From: JAFDZO01 sp044226845
GTDB lineage: Bacteria > Bacteroidota > Ignavibacteria > Tepidaquicellales > Tepidaquicellaceae
Length of the DNA: 64,000 bases
Assembly: GCA_044226845.1 (NCBI GenBank)
Contig: JBGAGG010000009.1
Coordinates: 1 to 64,000 of the forward strand
Direction of reading: 5' to 3'
Every line of letters begins with the position of its first letter. Position 1 is the first letter of the stretch. Both the position numbers and the translations under genes were made by a program. The notes under the pieces were generated by a model, which was given only the letters and a program-made list of their open reading frames with translations, ran no database searches and was not told the DNA's origin. Positions 9,114 to 17,500 of the stretch are shown here, piece after piece.

Positions 9114-9627
9114 TTTTATAAGTTTTATGAGCTAAGTTTTCTATTACTTCTTTATGCTGAGGAAAAAGTTTTAATAATTCTTGTTTATCCCCCATTACAA
9201 AATCTTCAAAATCAAATCCCGGAGAGACTGTGCATCCGACAAGAGCATAAGAATCTTTATCTTTTACCTTTGAACCGAACCACTCACCTGCTTTTATTAC
9301 GATTTGCGGCTGTTCGTTATTTTCAAAATTTTTGCCGAGCTGATGTACCGTTAATTTGCCTGCATCATTAATCGAATATATCTCGAGTGTGCCGCCCTCA
9401 TAGTGATGCCACATTTCATCTGACTGTATTTTATGTAATGCTGAATAATTTTCTGATGTAAGCAGGAAGTAAATAGAAGTGCTGTGCGCTCTATCGCCTG
9501 TAAATCGCGGATGGAGATTTTCTTTTTTAACAGACTCTTCACATCTGTAAGTCTCTTTAAAAAAGCCGCCTTCAGGGTGCGCCTTTAGATTTAGTTTTTC
9601 GATTAAATAATCCACTCGGGAGGACAT
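9106..9627 (-). CDS. DUF985 cupin-fold protein
   Basis: A 173-residue single-domain cupin of the DUF985 (Cupin_5) family. Signature segments are LKAHPEGGFFKETYR near the start, TSIYFLLT, the DEMWHHYEGGTLEIY barrel strand, and the VSPGFDFEDFVMG ending. No reaction is known for the family; the buried His residues could bind a metal or a sugar nucleotide as in RmlC-type cupins. It overlaps the cytosine deaminase start by 8 bases and is therefore likely translationally coupled to it. A 69-base gap separates it from the small cupin gene upstream. Confidence 0.82.
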   Translation of the reverse strand: MSSRVDYLIEKLNLKAHPEGGFFKETYRCEESVKKENLHPRFTGDRAHSTSIYFLLTSENYSALHKIQSDEMWHHYEGGTLEIYSINDAGKLTVHQLGKNFENNEQPQIVIKAGEWFGSKVKDKDSYALVGCTVSPGFDFEDFVMGDKQELLKLFPQHKEVIENLAHKTYKNG

Positions 9628-9696
9628 AATACCACAAAGAAAGTAGATATAAATTAATTTATCAACCTAGTAAAAAATACTTTTTTGCCGGATTTT

Positions 9697-10023
9697 TCAG
9701 AAATAAACGGCAAACCAGATACAGGGCGGATTGCTGCTTGTATAAGTTACTTTATGCTTTCTGTTTGCAGAAATACCGTAATAATCTCCTTTTGAGAATC
9801 TTTTGACTTCACCATCCTCAAATAAAATTTCAGCATTGCCTTCAAGGAGAATTACCCATTCATCAAACTCTGAATCAAACCATTCGACTTCAGGGGTAGT
9901 TTGCCCTGTTGAAATAATTCTTTCAATCCGTACTTTATTATTTTGTGCAAGTATCTCAAAGACTTCGTGTGAAAAATCTTTAATGTTCGATAGATCAAAA
10001 ATGTTGTTCGTTGTGCTTATCAT
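9697..10023 (-). CDS. Small cupin-domain protein
   Basis: A 108-residue cupin. The core reads VILLEGNAEILFEDGEVKRFSKGDYYGISANRKHKV, covering the two conserved cupin strands; the Glu-rich first motif and the late His are where metal ligands would lie. Its start overlaps the ppx stop by four bases (ATGA arrangement), making it the last gene of the carA-folD-prmA-ppx operon. Function unknown. A regulator-free cupin at the end of a housekeeping operon could be a metalloenzyme or a small-molecule sensor; nothing in the sequence decides. Confidence 0.72.
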   Translation of the reverse strand: MISTTNNIFDLSNIKDFSHEVFEILAQNNKVRIERIISTGQTTPEVEWFDSEFDEWVILLEGNAEILFEDGEVKRFSKGDYYGISANRKHKVTYTSSNPPCIWFAVYF

Positions 10024-10943
10024 AAAAGACTATTAAAGATTTCCAGTGCTGCGCCGTATCGCAGACCTTTTGTTGAAACTGTTATTTTTTCGAATTTAAA
10101 ATGCTTCATAAAATGAAGCAGTATAAATGTACCTGCTGTAATAATATCACTTCTGCCTTTCATAAACTCACCCATCTTTTCAATTTGCTCATCTGTCATT
10201 TCGACAAGAGTACAAAAAAGTCTTTCAACATCGGTTAAACGTAAAACGGAATTGCTTATTTTAACAAGCTCGAATTGTTTCAGTTCAAGATTCAAAGCGG
10301 CAAGTGTTGTAACCGTGCCTGCAACTCCAACTAAATTGTAATTTTCAAAATTAAGATAGGCAAGACTTATAAAGCTGTTAAGAATGAACTGCTCCGCTTT
10401 ATTAAGATTTTCAATATCGTAAGATTCTGTAAAAAATTTTTCTTTCAATCTTACTGCGCCGATATTCATGCTGAGCGAAGTAAGCCTTCCGTTATTCAAC
10501 AAAGAAACTTCCGTGCTTCCGCCGCCTATATCGAGAACGACCTGATTTGTCTTGCTAGGAAAATCTATCAACGCTCCTTCAAATCCCAGCTTAGCTTCTT
10601 TTTTTCCCTCAATAATATCTATCTCGATTCCTGTCTCGGCATTTATATAATTTATAAACTCATCCTTGTTTGCAGCATCCCGCAATGCGCTTGTTCCGAA
10701 AGCAAAAATATTTTCACAGTAATTTTCTGCTGCAAGCCTTTTGTATTTTAAAAAAATCTCGCGGATTTTTTCGAACATCGCTTCAGAAATTACTCTATCT
10801 TTATCAACACCTCTGCCAAGACGCGGCATTTCCTGCACATCAGCAATGGTAACGATTTTATTATTGGATAATTCTGATATTAAGAGAAGGCATGTATTTG
10901 TACCAAGGTCAATTGTTGCAGCTCTTTTATTTTTTTCTTGCAT
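10020..10943 (-). CDS. ppx: Exopolyphosphatase / guanosine pentaphosphatase family
   Basis: A 307-residue protein of the Ppx/GppA family, the short form that has only the two ASKHA domains. Visible motifs are AATIDLGTNTCLLLI at residues 8-22 (phosphate 1), the catalytic-loop IEGKKEAKLGFEGAL, and VVLDIGGGSTEVSL (phosphate 2), followed by GAVRLKEKF. It should hydrolyse polyphosphate from the end or convert pppGpp to ppGpp; the two activities cannot be told apart by sequence. The C-terminal HD domain of longer Ppx proteins is absent. It overlaps prmA by 17 bases and the cupin gene by 4. Confidence 0.88.
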   Translation of the reverse strand: MQEKNKRAATIDLGTNTCLLLISELSNNKIVTIADVQEMPRLGRGVDKDRVISEAMFEKIREIFLKYKRLAAENYCENIFAFGTSALRDAANKDEFINYINAETGIEIDIIEGKKEAKLGFEGALIDFPSKTNQVVLDIGGGSTEVSLLNNGRLTSLSMNIGAVRLKEKFFTESYDIENLNKAEQFILNSFISLAYLNFENYNLVGVAGTVTTLAALNLELKQFELVKISNSVLRLTDVERLFCTLVEMTDEQIEKMGEFMKGRSDIITAGTFILLHFMKHFKFEKITVSTKGLRYGAALEIFNSLL

Positions 10944-11769
10944 AAACTCCCAGCCACTCTATTTTTTTTCTTACTTCAATAATTTCAATATCGAATTTTT
11001 GCAATTCATTTATCAAAAGCTCTTCCTCTTCTATTAATATTCCTGATATAAATAGCTTCCCGCCTGATTTTAATTTAGAATGAATATGCATTAGGTTTGC
11101 TGTTATCACTGAACGGATAATATTAGCAGCTATTACATCAAACTCACTTTCTTCAACATGTGATATATTGCAGTTATCAAGTCTGATATGTTTTTCAACT
11201 CCGTTATTTCTGATATACTCTTTTGCATTTTCAATTGAATCAACATCAATCTCAATTGCTAAAATATTTTCTACTCCGAGCTTTGCAGCAGCTATGGAAA
11301 GCACTGCCGTGCCCGCACCGAAATCCAACATAGTTTTATCGCCTTCATCTAAATATTCACAGAGCATTTCAAGAACTATCTGAGTCGTTTCATTATGTCC
11401 GGTTCCGAATGACATCTTCGGATCAATCTCAATTAATATTTTTCCTTCGGGATTAACGACTGTATCTTTATTCCATGAAGAATGGATCACAATTTTATCT
11501 TTTATATATACAGGCTGAATGGAATTCTCCCACTCAGCATTCCAGTTTTTATCTGTGAATTTCTCCACTTTAATTTCTGTTTGATGATTATTTTTTAATT
11601 CAGATTTGATTTTTTCAATCAGTTCTTCATTATTATCTTCTATGTAAATTTTTACAATACCATTCTCTTCAAGAATATTCTCTATCCCGAAATAATAAAG
11701 AGTATTTTCAATCTGTTCAAAATTTCCTTTGTTAAACGGAATTGTTATTTCAAAATAATTGGAATTCAT
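10927..11769 (-). CDS. prmA: Ribosomal protein L11 methyltransferase
   Basis: A 280-residue AdoMet-dependent enzyme that trimethylates ribosomal protein L11. The N-terminal substrate-recognition domain (about 1-90) is followed by DKNWNAEWENSIQP, the PrmA signature linker, then DPKMSFGTGHNETTQ and the AdoMet motif LDFGAGTAVLSIAAAKLG, and finally the NIIRSVI segment in the catalytic region. Length is near the usual 290. Its start overlaps the folD stop by four bases, so it belongs to the carA operon. Confidence 0.92.
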   Translation of the reverse strand: MNSNYFEITIPFNKGNFEQIENTLYYFGIENILEENGIVKIYIEDNNEELIEKIKSELKNNHQTEIKVEKFTDKNWNAEWENSIQPVYIKDKIVIHSSWNKDTVVNPEGKILIEIDPKMSFGTGHNETTQIVLEMLCEYLDEGDKTMLDFGAGTAVLSIAAAKLGVENILAIEIDVDSIENAKEYIRNNGVEKHIRLDNCNISHVEESEFDVIAANIIRSVITANLMHIHSKLKSGGKLFISGILIEEEELLINELQKFDIEIIEVRKKIEWLGVYARKK

Positions 11770-12647
11770 TTTAATGTGTTGTTTGCTGATTTAAGCGTGT
11801 TTTTCATAAGCATAGCTATAGTCATAGGTCCTACTCCGCCCGGAACAGGTGTTATCTTCGAACACTTTTCAAAGCAGTCGTTATAATCAACGTCTCCTGT
11901 AATTCGAGAACCCGATTTTTTTGAAGCATCTTCCACTCTATTAATGCCGACATCGATAATAACGCAACCTTCTTTAATCATATCTTTTTTTACAAAGTCA
12001 GCTTTGCCTATGGCAGCAATTAAAATATCTGCCGAAGCAGTAATTTCACTTAAATTTTTTGTTGCACTGTGGCAAATAGTAACAGTAGAATTAAATTCTT
12101 TCTGCACCATTAAATTAGCAATCGGCTTGCCTACTATATTGCTTCGGCCGAGAACTACTACATTTTTTCCTGATGTTTCTGTACTTGTTCTTCTAAGTAA
12201 TTCAGTTATTCCGTATGGCGTGCATGGTATAAAGCTGTCAGTACCAATTACAAGCCTTCCGATATTCTGCGGATGAAAACCGTCTACATCTTTTTTGTAA
12301 TCGATTGACTCAATTACTTTTTGTTCATTGATATGTTTCGGTAATGGAAGCTGAACAAGTATACCGTGAATTAATTTATCGTTGTTGAATCTGTCTATCA
12401 GCATAAGCAGTTCGTTTTCAGAAACATCTTCTGGCAGCTCTTCAGTCACTGAATAAAACCCGACTTTCTCACAAGCTTTAGCTTTGCTGCTTACATAAAC
12501 TTTTGATGCAGGGTTTTCACCTACGATAATAAAGGCAAGTCCCGGAATTGTATTATATGAATCTTTTAAAACTCTGGTTTCTTCTTTTACTTCTTCAAGA
12601 ATCTGATTCGAGATTTCTTTACCGTCTATAATTTTGTTTTCAGTCAT
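11766..12647 (-). CDS. folD: Bifunctional methylenetetrahydrofolate dehydrogenase/cyclohydrolase
   Basis: A 293-residue enzyme that interconverts 5,10-methylene-, methenyl- and 10-formyl-tetrahydrofolate. The catalytic lysine region YVSSKAKAC has Tyr51 and Lys55; QLPLPKHI and KDVDGFHP follow, then the NAD(P) site VVLGRSNIVGKPIANLM and the closing PVPGGVGPMTIAMLMKNT. All family signatures are complete. It starts 2 bases after the carA stop. With gcvT elsewhere in the window it links glycine cleavage to one-carbon supply. Confidence 0.95.
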   Translation of the reverse strand: MTENKIIDGKEISNQILEEVKEETRVLKDSYNTIPGLAFIIVGENPASKVYVSSKAKACEKVGFYSVTEELPEDVSENELLMLIDRFNNDKLIHGILVQLPLPKHINEQKVIESIDYKKDVDGFHPQNIGRLVIGTDSFIPCTPYGITELLRRTSTETSGKNVVVLGRSNIVGKPIANLMVQKEFNSTVTICHSATKNLSEITASADILIAAIGKADFVKKDMIKEGCVIIDVGINRVEDASKKSGSRITGDVDYNDCFEKCSKITPVPGGVGPMTIAMLMKNTLKSANNTLK

Positions 12648-12649
12648 AA

Positions 12650-13735
12650 TTAATTTTTTGAAACAATTTTCATAAAATCTGTAAATAAATATTTGCTGTC
12701 ATTAGGTCCCGGTGATGCTTCCGGGTGATACTGCACACACATAACAGGATATTTTTTATTACGAATGCCTTCATTAGTACCGTCATATAAATTTGTATGA
12801 GTAATAACTATATCATCATTCTGAAATGATTTTTCATTCACGGCAAAGCCATGATTCTGCGAAGTGATCTCTATTTTATTTGTTTCATGATTCTTCACAG
12901 GATGGTTTCCTCCGCGATGCCCGAATTTCAATTTATACGTTTCACCGCCAAGTGCTAATGATATCAACTGATGACCGAGACAAATTCCGAAAATAGGAAC
13001 ACCTGAAGGGATTAAATTTTTTGCATTCTCAATTCCGTATGTAACTGCTGCAGGGTCGCCGGGACCGTTAGAGAAAAATATTCCGTCAGGTTTATAATCC
13101 AGAACTTCTTTATACTCTGCTTTTGCATTGAACACTTTCAGCTCAACATCAAAATACAAAAACTCTTTTAAAATATTTTGTTTAATTCCGAAATCATATA
13201 CGGCAATTTTATATTTCGGATTATCTGCTTTTACTATGTAATTTTCTTCCGTTGTTACATAACCGACTAAATCTGCGCCGCTCATTTCAGGCGTCTGTAA
13301 AACTTTCTCCACTAATTTTTTATCGGAAATTTTAGCTCTGGTAATAATTCCTCTCATAGAGCCCTGATCACGCACCATTTTAGTCAGAGCGCGTGTATCA
13401 ATTCCTGTGATAGCTGTTACTTTATTTTCTTTGAGATAACTTTTTAAAGATTCTGCTCCTTCATAGTTGCTCCAGTCATCTTCATAACTTCCGACAATCA
13501 ATCCCTTAGCTTGTATTTTCCCGGACTCTCTGTCATCATCATTCGTCCCGTAATTCCCTATTAAAGGATAAGTCATTATAACTATCTGTCCGTAGTAAGA
13601 AGGGTCCGTCAAAATTTCCTGATAACCGCAGAGAGCTGTATTGAATACAACTTCTCCCGAAGTTTCAGCATCATATCCGAAAATTTTACCTTCGAAGATT
13701 TCGCCGTTCTCTAGAACTAATTTGCCGTCTTTCAA
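12650..13735 (-). CDS. carA: Carbamoyl-phosphate synthase small (glutaminase) subunit
   Basis: A 361-residue class I glutamine amidotransferase subunit that supplies ammonia to CarB for carbamoyl phosphate, a precursor of arginine and pyrimidines. The N-terminal CPSase_sm_chain domain has FNTALCGYQEILTDPSY; the C-terminal amidotransferase domain has the nucleophile Cys252 in FGICLGHQ and the His/Glu pair in YHPEASPGP. The large subunit gene is not in this window. It is the first gene of a run with folD, prmA, ppx and a cupin, all spaced by 2 bases or overlapping. Confidence 0.95.
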   Translation of the reverse strand: MKDGKLVLENGEIFEGKIFGYDAETSGEVVFNTALCGYQEILTDPSYYGQIVIMTYPLIGNYGTNDDDRESGKIQAKGLIVGSYEDDWSNYEGAESLKSYLKENKVTAITGIDTRALTKMVRDQGSMRGIITRAKISDKKLVEKVLQTPEMSGADLVGYVTTEENYIVKADNPKYKIAVYDFGIKQNILKEFLYFDVELKVFNAKAEYKEVLDYKPDGIFFSNGPGDPAAVTYGIENAKNLIPSGVPIFGICLGHQLISLALGGETYKLKFGHRGGNHPVKNHETNKIEITSQNHGFAVNEKSFQNDDIVITHTNLYDGTNEGIRNKKYPVMCVQYHPEASPGPNDSKYLFTDFMKIVSKN

Positions 13736-13773
13736 TTTTATATCAGAGTTATTAAGTGTGAGATAGGTTATAT

Positions 13774-13803
13774 CAAATTAGAAAAAAAGTAATTTTATTC
13801 AAA
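13774..13803 (-). promoter_or_regulatory. Possible Bacteroidota-type promoter of the carA operon
   Basis: Reading the minus strand, TTTG (13800-13803) is followed 19 bases later by TAATTTG (13774-13780). This is close to the Bacteroidota pattern TTTG - about 19 bases - TAnnTTTG, one base short in the downstream box. It would place the transcript start roughly 30 bases before the carA ATG. Inference only. Confidence 0.35.
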
Positions 13804-13835
13804 CTCACAACCATATGCATATTTTTATTTAAAAC

Positions 13836-13870
13836 AAAAAAGCCCCTTTGATACTGAAATCAAAGAGGCT
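13836..13870 (-). terminator. Rho-independent terminator after the SPOR lipoprotein gene
   Basis: Minus-strand stem AGCCTCTTTGAT / ATCAAAGGGGCT (one mismatch near the base) with a short loop, followed by TTTTTTG. It lies 25 bases past the lipoprotein stop and upstream of the carA promoter region. Confidence 0.82.
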
Positions 13871-13894
13871 TATGTTAAAATCAAGTTTCAAAAA

Positions 13895-14362
13895 TTATTG
13901 TAAATATTTAGTTTCTTTAATAAAAGCGTCGCCGTAGCCTTTTGATTTCACATATGCGAGGTCCTGTTCAGCTTTTCCAAGATTATTATATTCACCGGTG
14001 ACAATCTGATAAAATCCTTTTTTATTCCACTTCATATCAATGAAATATCCCGGTAAATCAACTTTTGCTTTAGCTGTAAAATTATCTGCATAAGTTTTAT
14101 TTACGAATGCACCTATTTGAATTACAGTGTTTATAGGTGTATAATTTACAGGCGGAGGATTAGTCGTCGGCGGTACATAAGTTGTCGGCGGTACATAGGT
14201 CGTCGGTGGAACATATTGCTTCTTTTGCTCTTCGCAAAGTACACACGGATCATCACTGCCGGACTCATCGAACGGAACACATCCGTTGAAAATGTTCGAC
14301 ATCAAAATTACAACCGTAAATAATATTAAAGAAAAAAAAGTTTTTATACTTCTCATATTCAA
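13895..14362 (-). CDS. SPOR-domain lipoprotein
   Basis: A 155-residue lipoprotein. The signal peptide ends in a lipobox with Cys28 (IFNGC). A short Cys-containing acidic stretch (residues 31-47, including PCVLC) is followed by a proline-threonine linker made of PPTTYV repeats, and then by a C-terminal SPOR domain starting about residue 80 (VIQIGAFVNKTYADNF), which in characterised proteins binds denuded septal peptidoglycan. The extended linker would let a membrane-anchored protein reach the cell wall. It may help cell division or envelope remodelling. The two Cys in CVLC are unusual in such a linker and could bind metal or form a disulfide. It is followed by its own terminator. Confidence 0.82.
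   Translation of the reverse strand: MNMRSIKTFFSLILFTVVILMSNIFNGCVPFDESGSDDPCVLCEEQKKQYVPPTTYVPPTTYVPPTTNPPPVNYTPINTVIQIGAFVNKTYADNFTAKAKVDLPGYFIDMKWNKKGFYQIVTGEYNNLGKAEQDLAYVKSKGYGDAFIKETKYLQ
14163..14216 (-). repeat. Three tandem 18-bp units coding PPTTYV
   Basis: Three head-to-tail 18-base units at 14163-14180, 14181-14198 and 14199-14216 differ by a few mostly synonymous changes. They code the PPTTYV repeats of the SPOR lipoprotein linker and could change copy number by slippage without breaking the frame. Confidence 0.85.
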
Positions 14363-14385
14363 ATAGGAGTTTGGTAAAGATAACT

Positions 14386-16215
14386 TTATTTTAAATATTT
14401 ATCGAGGAAATTCAACATTAGCTTAAAAACTTTTATCTGGTTCGATACCTTTGAAAAACCATGGCCTTCATCTTCTAAAAGTAAATATTCAACGGGTTTG
14501 TTTACTGATTTTAATTTTTCTACAATCTGTACTGACTCCGCTTCCACTACTCTCGGGTCGTATTTTCCTTGTATAACCAGCAGAGGGCATTTTATATTAT
14601 CTACGAAGTTGATCGGGCTTCTTTCCGTCAGCATCGCTTTATCTGTTTTAGCATTCCCCACAAGTATATCAGTTCCCTGCTTCCAGTGCTCAGGAACAGA
14701 CTCAAGGAAAGTAAATAAATTTGAAGGTCCGAAAATATCAATAGCGCATTTCCAAATTTTAGGAGCTTTTGTTACACATGTAAGAGTCATAAATCCGCCG
14801 AAGCTTCCGCCAACAACAGCAATTTTTTTCGGGTCAGCATATCCGGTTTCTTTTAAATAATCTACAGCGCCAAGTACATCCTGCAGCTCTGCTCCGCCCC
14901 AGTCTTTGTAAATCATTTTCTGAAATGATTTACCGTAACCGATGCTTCCTCTGAAATTCGGTGCAATGACAATATATCCGGCATTGGTAAAGACCTGGAG
15001 ATATTTATTGAAGTTATGCATTTCAGATGCTTCCGGTCCGCCATGCGGCCAAAGAATAGCAGGGTTAGTTCCGTCTTTCAATGTACCCTTAGGAATGTAA
15101 AGTAAACTATGAATTGAAAGACCGTCAAAGCTTTTATAAAAAATATCTTTCGGTTCTGTAAATGCATCGTCACTTATGTTTCCTATGAGTGAATCTGTAA
15201 TGGCATGTTTTTTATCTTTGCTTAAATCATAAACAAAAATTTCTGTCGGGACGAGCGGACTATTGCACATATAAACAAGCTTTTTTCCATCTTCACTAAA
15301 ACGCATTCCTGAATATGTTTCTTTCTTCAGTTTTAGTTTTTTAATTTTTCCGTTCTTCAGATTTTTTATTTTAGGAATATGGCTGCCATTTTTATTTATT
15401 ATCCAGCTCATATTTTTGAAATCTTTTGAAAAATTATAAGTAACTATATCCCAGTTCTCAGTAATTACCCACTCTGATTTACCGCTTTTTATATTGTAGT
15501 ATTTAATCCCTTTAAATTCCCTGCCTTCATCGGTAAGATAATAAAACCCTTTATTATTTTTATCAAAGTGTATATTTCCGTAAAAAGTATTTATACTTAA
15601 ATCATGTTCGGTAATATTTTTTAATGAACCGTCTTTTGTATCAAAAAGAAGAAGGTCCATATTCATATTGCCATATACTTTTTCAAAGATGATATATCTC
15701 TCATTGCTGCTCCATTCGGATGCATGCGTCGGATATTCATCTTCAAATGACTTCACAAGAATATTCTCGCCTGTCTTTATATCTTTTATATAGTTATCAA
15801 AATTGTAATCGAGTCTTTTATTTGTTGCAAATAAATATTTATCTCCTTTTTTGTTAAAAGAAATAAACAATGTTTGCGAATTTTCGAAACCTTCGGAAAG
15901 ATGCAGTACTTCACCTCCTTTATCCGGCATTGAATAAATCTGTGTCTGCTCGTCTCCGTTATTATCGCTTATAAAAATAATATCGTTTGTCTTAGGATTG
16001 TGATGTACCTCTCTGACAGCCTCCGGCCAGATAGATATTTGTTTTGTCACTCCGCCTTTTAATGATGTTACCCAAATCTGCGGAATTCCTGTGGTGTTAG
16101 TAATGTAATAAACTTCATTATTCTTTTCAGATAGAGAGAATCCTGAAATAGATCTTATCGCAAAAAACTGTTCTACTGTTAGTTTTCTTACGCGGGGTGA
16201 TTTGCTTCCTGGCAT
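14386..16215 (-). CDS. S9 family prolyl oligopeptidase-like peptidase
   Basis: A 609-residue serine peptidase of the S9 (acylaminoacyl-peptidase/dipeptidyl peptidase) family. Residues 20-350 form a WD40/TolB-like propeller (for example NEVYYITNTTGIPQIWV and ERYIIFEKVYG); the C-terminal alpha/beta hydrolase domain has LWPHGGPEA, the nucleophile Ser in VVGGSFGGFMT, Asp in GKYDPRV and His in DEGHGFS. No signal peptide is visible, so it is probably cytoplasmic and acts on short peptides. It lies 23 bases before the SPOR gene on the same strand and is divergent from deoC. Confidence 0.9.
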   Translation of the reverse strand: MPGSKSPRVRKLTVEQFFAIRSISGFSLSEKNNEVYYITNTTGIPQIWVTSLKGGVTKQISIWPEAVREVHHNPKTNDIIFISDNNGDEQTQIYSMPDKGGEVLHLSEGFENSQTLFISFNKKGDKYLFATNKRLDYNFDNYIKDIKTGENILVKSFEDEYPTHASEWSSNERYIIFEKVYGNMNMDLLLFDTKDGSLKNITEHDLSINTFYGNIHFDKNNKGFYYLTDEGREFKGIKYYNIKSGKSEWVITENWDIVTYNFSKDFKNMSWIINKNGSHIPKIKNLKNGKIKKLKLKKETYSGMRFSEDGKKLVYMCNSPLVPTEIFVYDLSKDKKHAITDSLIGNISDDAFTEPKDIFYKSFDGLSIHSLLYIPKGTLKDGTNPAILWPHGGPEASEMHNFNKYLQVFTNAGYIVIAPNFRGSIGYGKSFQKMIYKDWGGAELQDVLGAVDYLKETGYADPKKIAVVGGSFGGFMTLTCVTKAPKIWKCAIDIFGPSNLFTFLESVPEHWKQGTDILVGNAKTDKAMLTERSPINFVDNIKCPLLVIQGKYDPRVVEAESVQIVEKLKSVNKPVEYLLLEDEGHGFSKVSNQIKVFKLMLNFLDKYLK

Positions 16216-16335
16216 GTTGAATTTGATTGAAGCATTAAAATATATTTTTTTTTAGATATATTTTAGTCTATTTTAATCTCTTTCAATATTTGTTATGTTT
16301 AAACTAAAGCAAATACAATTTATTACAATAAAAGA

Positions 16336-17286
16336 ATGAAGTTCAAAGAGAATTTTTTAAGCAATTTTTTATTGCCCGTTGATGAAATAGGTACGAAAGA
16401 GCGTGCAGCTATGCTTGCCGGTAGAAGCATTAAGACAGAAAGTAAAATCTGGGCTTTAAATACTGCGATTTCTATGATTGACCTTACAACTCTTGAAGGT
16501 AAAGATACTGAAGGCAAAGTGCTTGCAATGTGCCAGAAGGCTATACGCCCAATGCCCGGAGATTATACTATTCCAAGCTGCGGTGCTGTATGCGTTTACC
16601 CTAATATGATAAAAACTGCAGTGAAAGCTGTAGGTGATTCAGGCGTTCATGTTGCATCTGTAGCAACTGCATTCCCTTCGGGACAATATTCAATGGATTT
16701 AAGAGTTCAGGATACAGTAGACTGCATTCGTGACGGAGCAGATGAAATTGATATGGTTATTTCCAGAGGAGAGTTTTTATCAGGTGAATATCAATTGGTG
16801 TTCGATGAGATAAAAGAGATTAAACAAGTCTGCGTACAGGAATCAAAATACATGAGCGAGAAACTCGGTAAAAAAGTTGACGTGCACTTAAAAGTTATCC
16901 TCGAAACAGGTGAGCTTGAGACATACGATAACGTCAGACGTGCAAGCATTCTAGCAATGATGGCAGGCGCGGATTTTATAAAAACCTCAACAGGAAAAGT
17001 TCAGCCTGCTGCTACCTTACCTGTAACACTTGTAATGCTTGAGGCAATCCGTGATTATTATTTTGAAACAGGAATAAAAATCGGAATGAAACCTGCCGGC
17101 GGAATAAAAACTGCAAAAGATGCTATTGCTTACTTAGTATTAGTAAACGAAACATTAGGACCCGACTGGCTAAACAATAAAATGTTCAGAATAGGCGCAA
17201 GCACATTGCTCAATGATTTATTAATGCAAATCAAAAAACAAAGAACAGGCTTCTATCAGGGAGCTGATTACTTCACAATCGATTAA
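16336..17286 (+). CDS. deoC: Deoxyribose-phosphate aldolase, long form
   Basis: A 316-residue class I aldolase that splits 2-deoxyribose 5-phosphate into acetaldehyde and glyceraldehyde 3-phosphate. The Schiff-base lysine lies in FIKTSTGKVQPAATLP, the second lysine region is MKPAGGIKTAKDA, and DEIDMVISRG and VHLKVILETGEL complete the barrel. The length matches the long eukaryote-like form rather than the 220-260 residue enterobacterial one. Downstream are a 52-residue ORF and an aldehyde dehydrogenase on the same strand, which fits oxidation of the acetaldehyde product. Confidence 0.94.
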   Translation: MKFKENFLSNFLLPVDEIGTKERAAMLAGRSIKTESKIWALNTAISMIDLTTLEGKDTEGKVLAMCQKAIRPMPGDYTIPSCGAVCVYPNMIKTAVKAVGDSGVHVASVATAFPSGQYSMDLRVQDTVDCIRDGADEIDMVISRGEFLSGEYQLVFDEIKEIKQVCVQESKYMSEKLGKKVDVHLKVILETGELETYDNVRRASILAMMAGADFIKTSTGKVQPAATLPVTLVMLEAIRDYYFETGIKIGMKPAGGIKTAKDAIAYLVLVNETLGPDWLNNKMFRIGASTLLNDLLMQIKKQRTGFYQGADYFTID

Positions 17287-17304
17287 AAATTAAATTATAC
17301 TACA

Positions 17305-17463
17305 ATGCCAGAACTAACAGAGTACAAAGGAAATGCCTTAATTTGTTTAAATCCCGGAGAAAAATTTCCATTCTCATTCGGCTTGGGAAAGGCAAAAATG
17401 ATATTGGCAAACATAGAAGCGATTAAAAAGTTTGTTGAGTCCGAAGGAAAATCTGTAGAGTAA
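17305..17463 (+). CDS. Small uncharacterised protein (52 residues)
   Basis: An ATG-started ORF of 52 residues lies in the 214-base gap between deoC and the aldehyde dehydrogenase, 18 bases after the deoC stop. It reads like a real protein: MPELTEYKGNALICL, a KFPFSFGLGKAKMIL core and a helical end with IEAIKKFV. Its position, spacing and normal codon use support translation. I have no function for it; small proteins of this look between metabolic genes in related bacteria suggest a conserved accessory factor, but that is from memory and unverified. Confidence 0.65.
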   Translation: MPELTEYKGNALICLNPGEKFPFSFGLGKAKMILANIEAIKKFVESEGKSVE

Positions 17464-17500
17464 ATTATTATTAAGAATAAAAAGAATTAAAAATCAGAAA

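Noticed and set aside
10670..11037. Plus-strand ORFs over ppx and prmA
   Set aside because: Shadow frames of two clearly conserved minus-strand genes.
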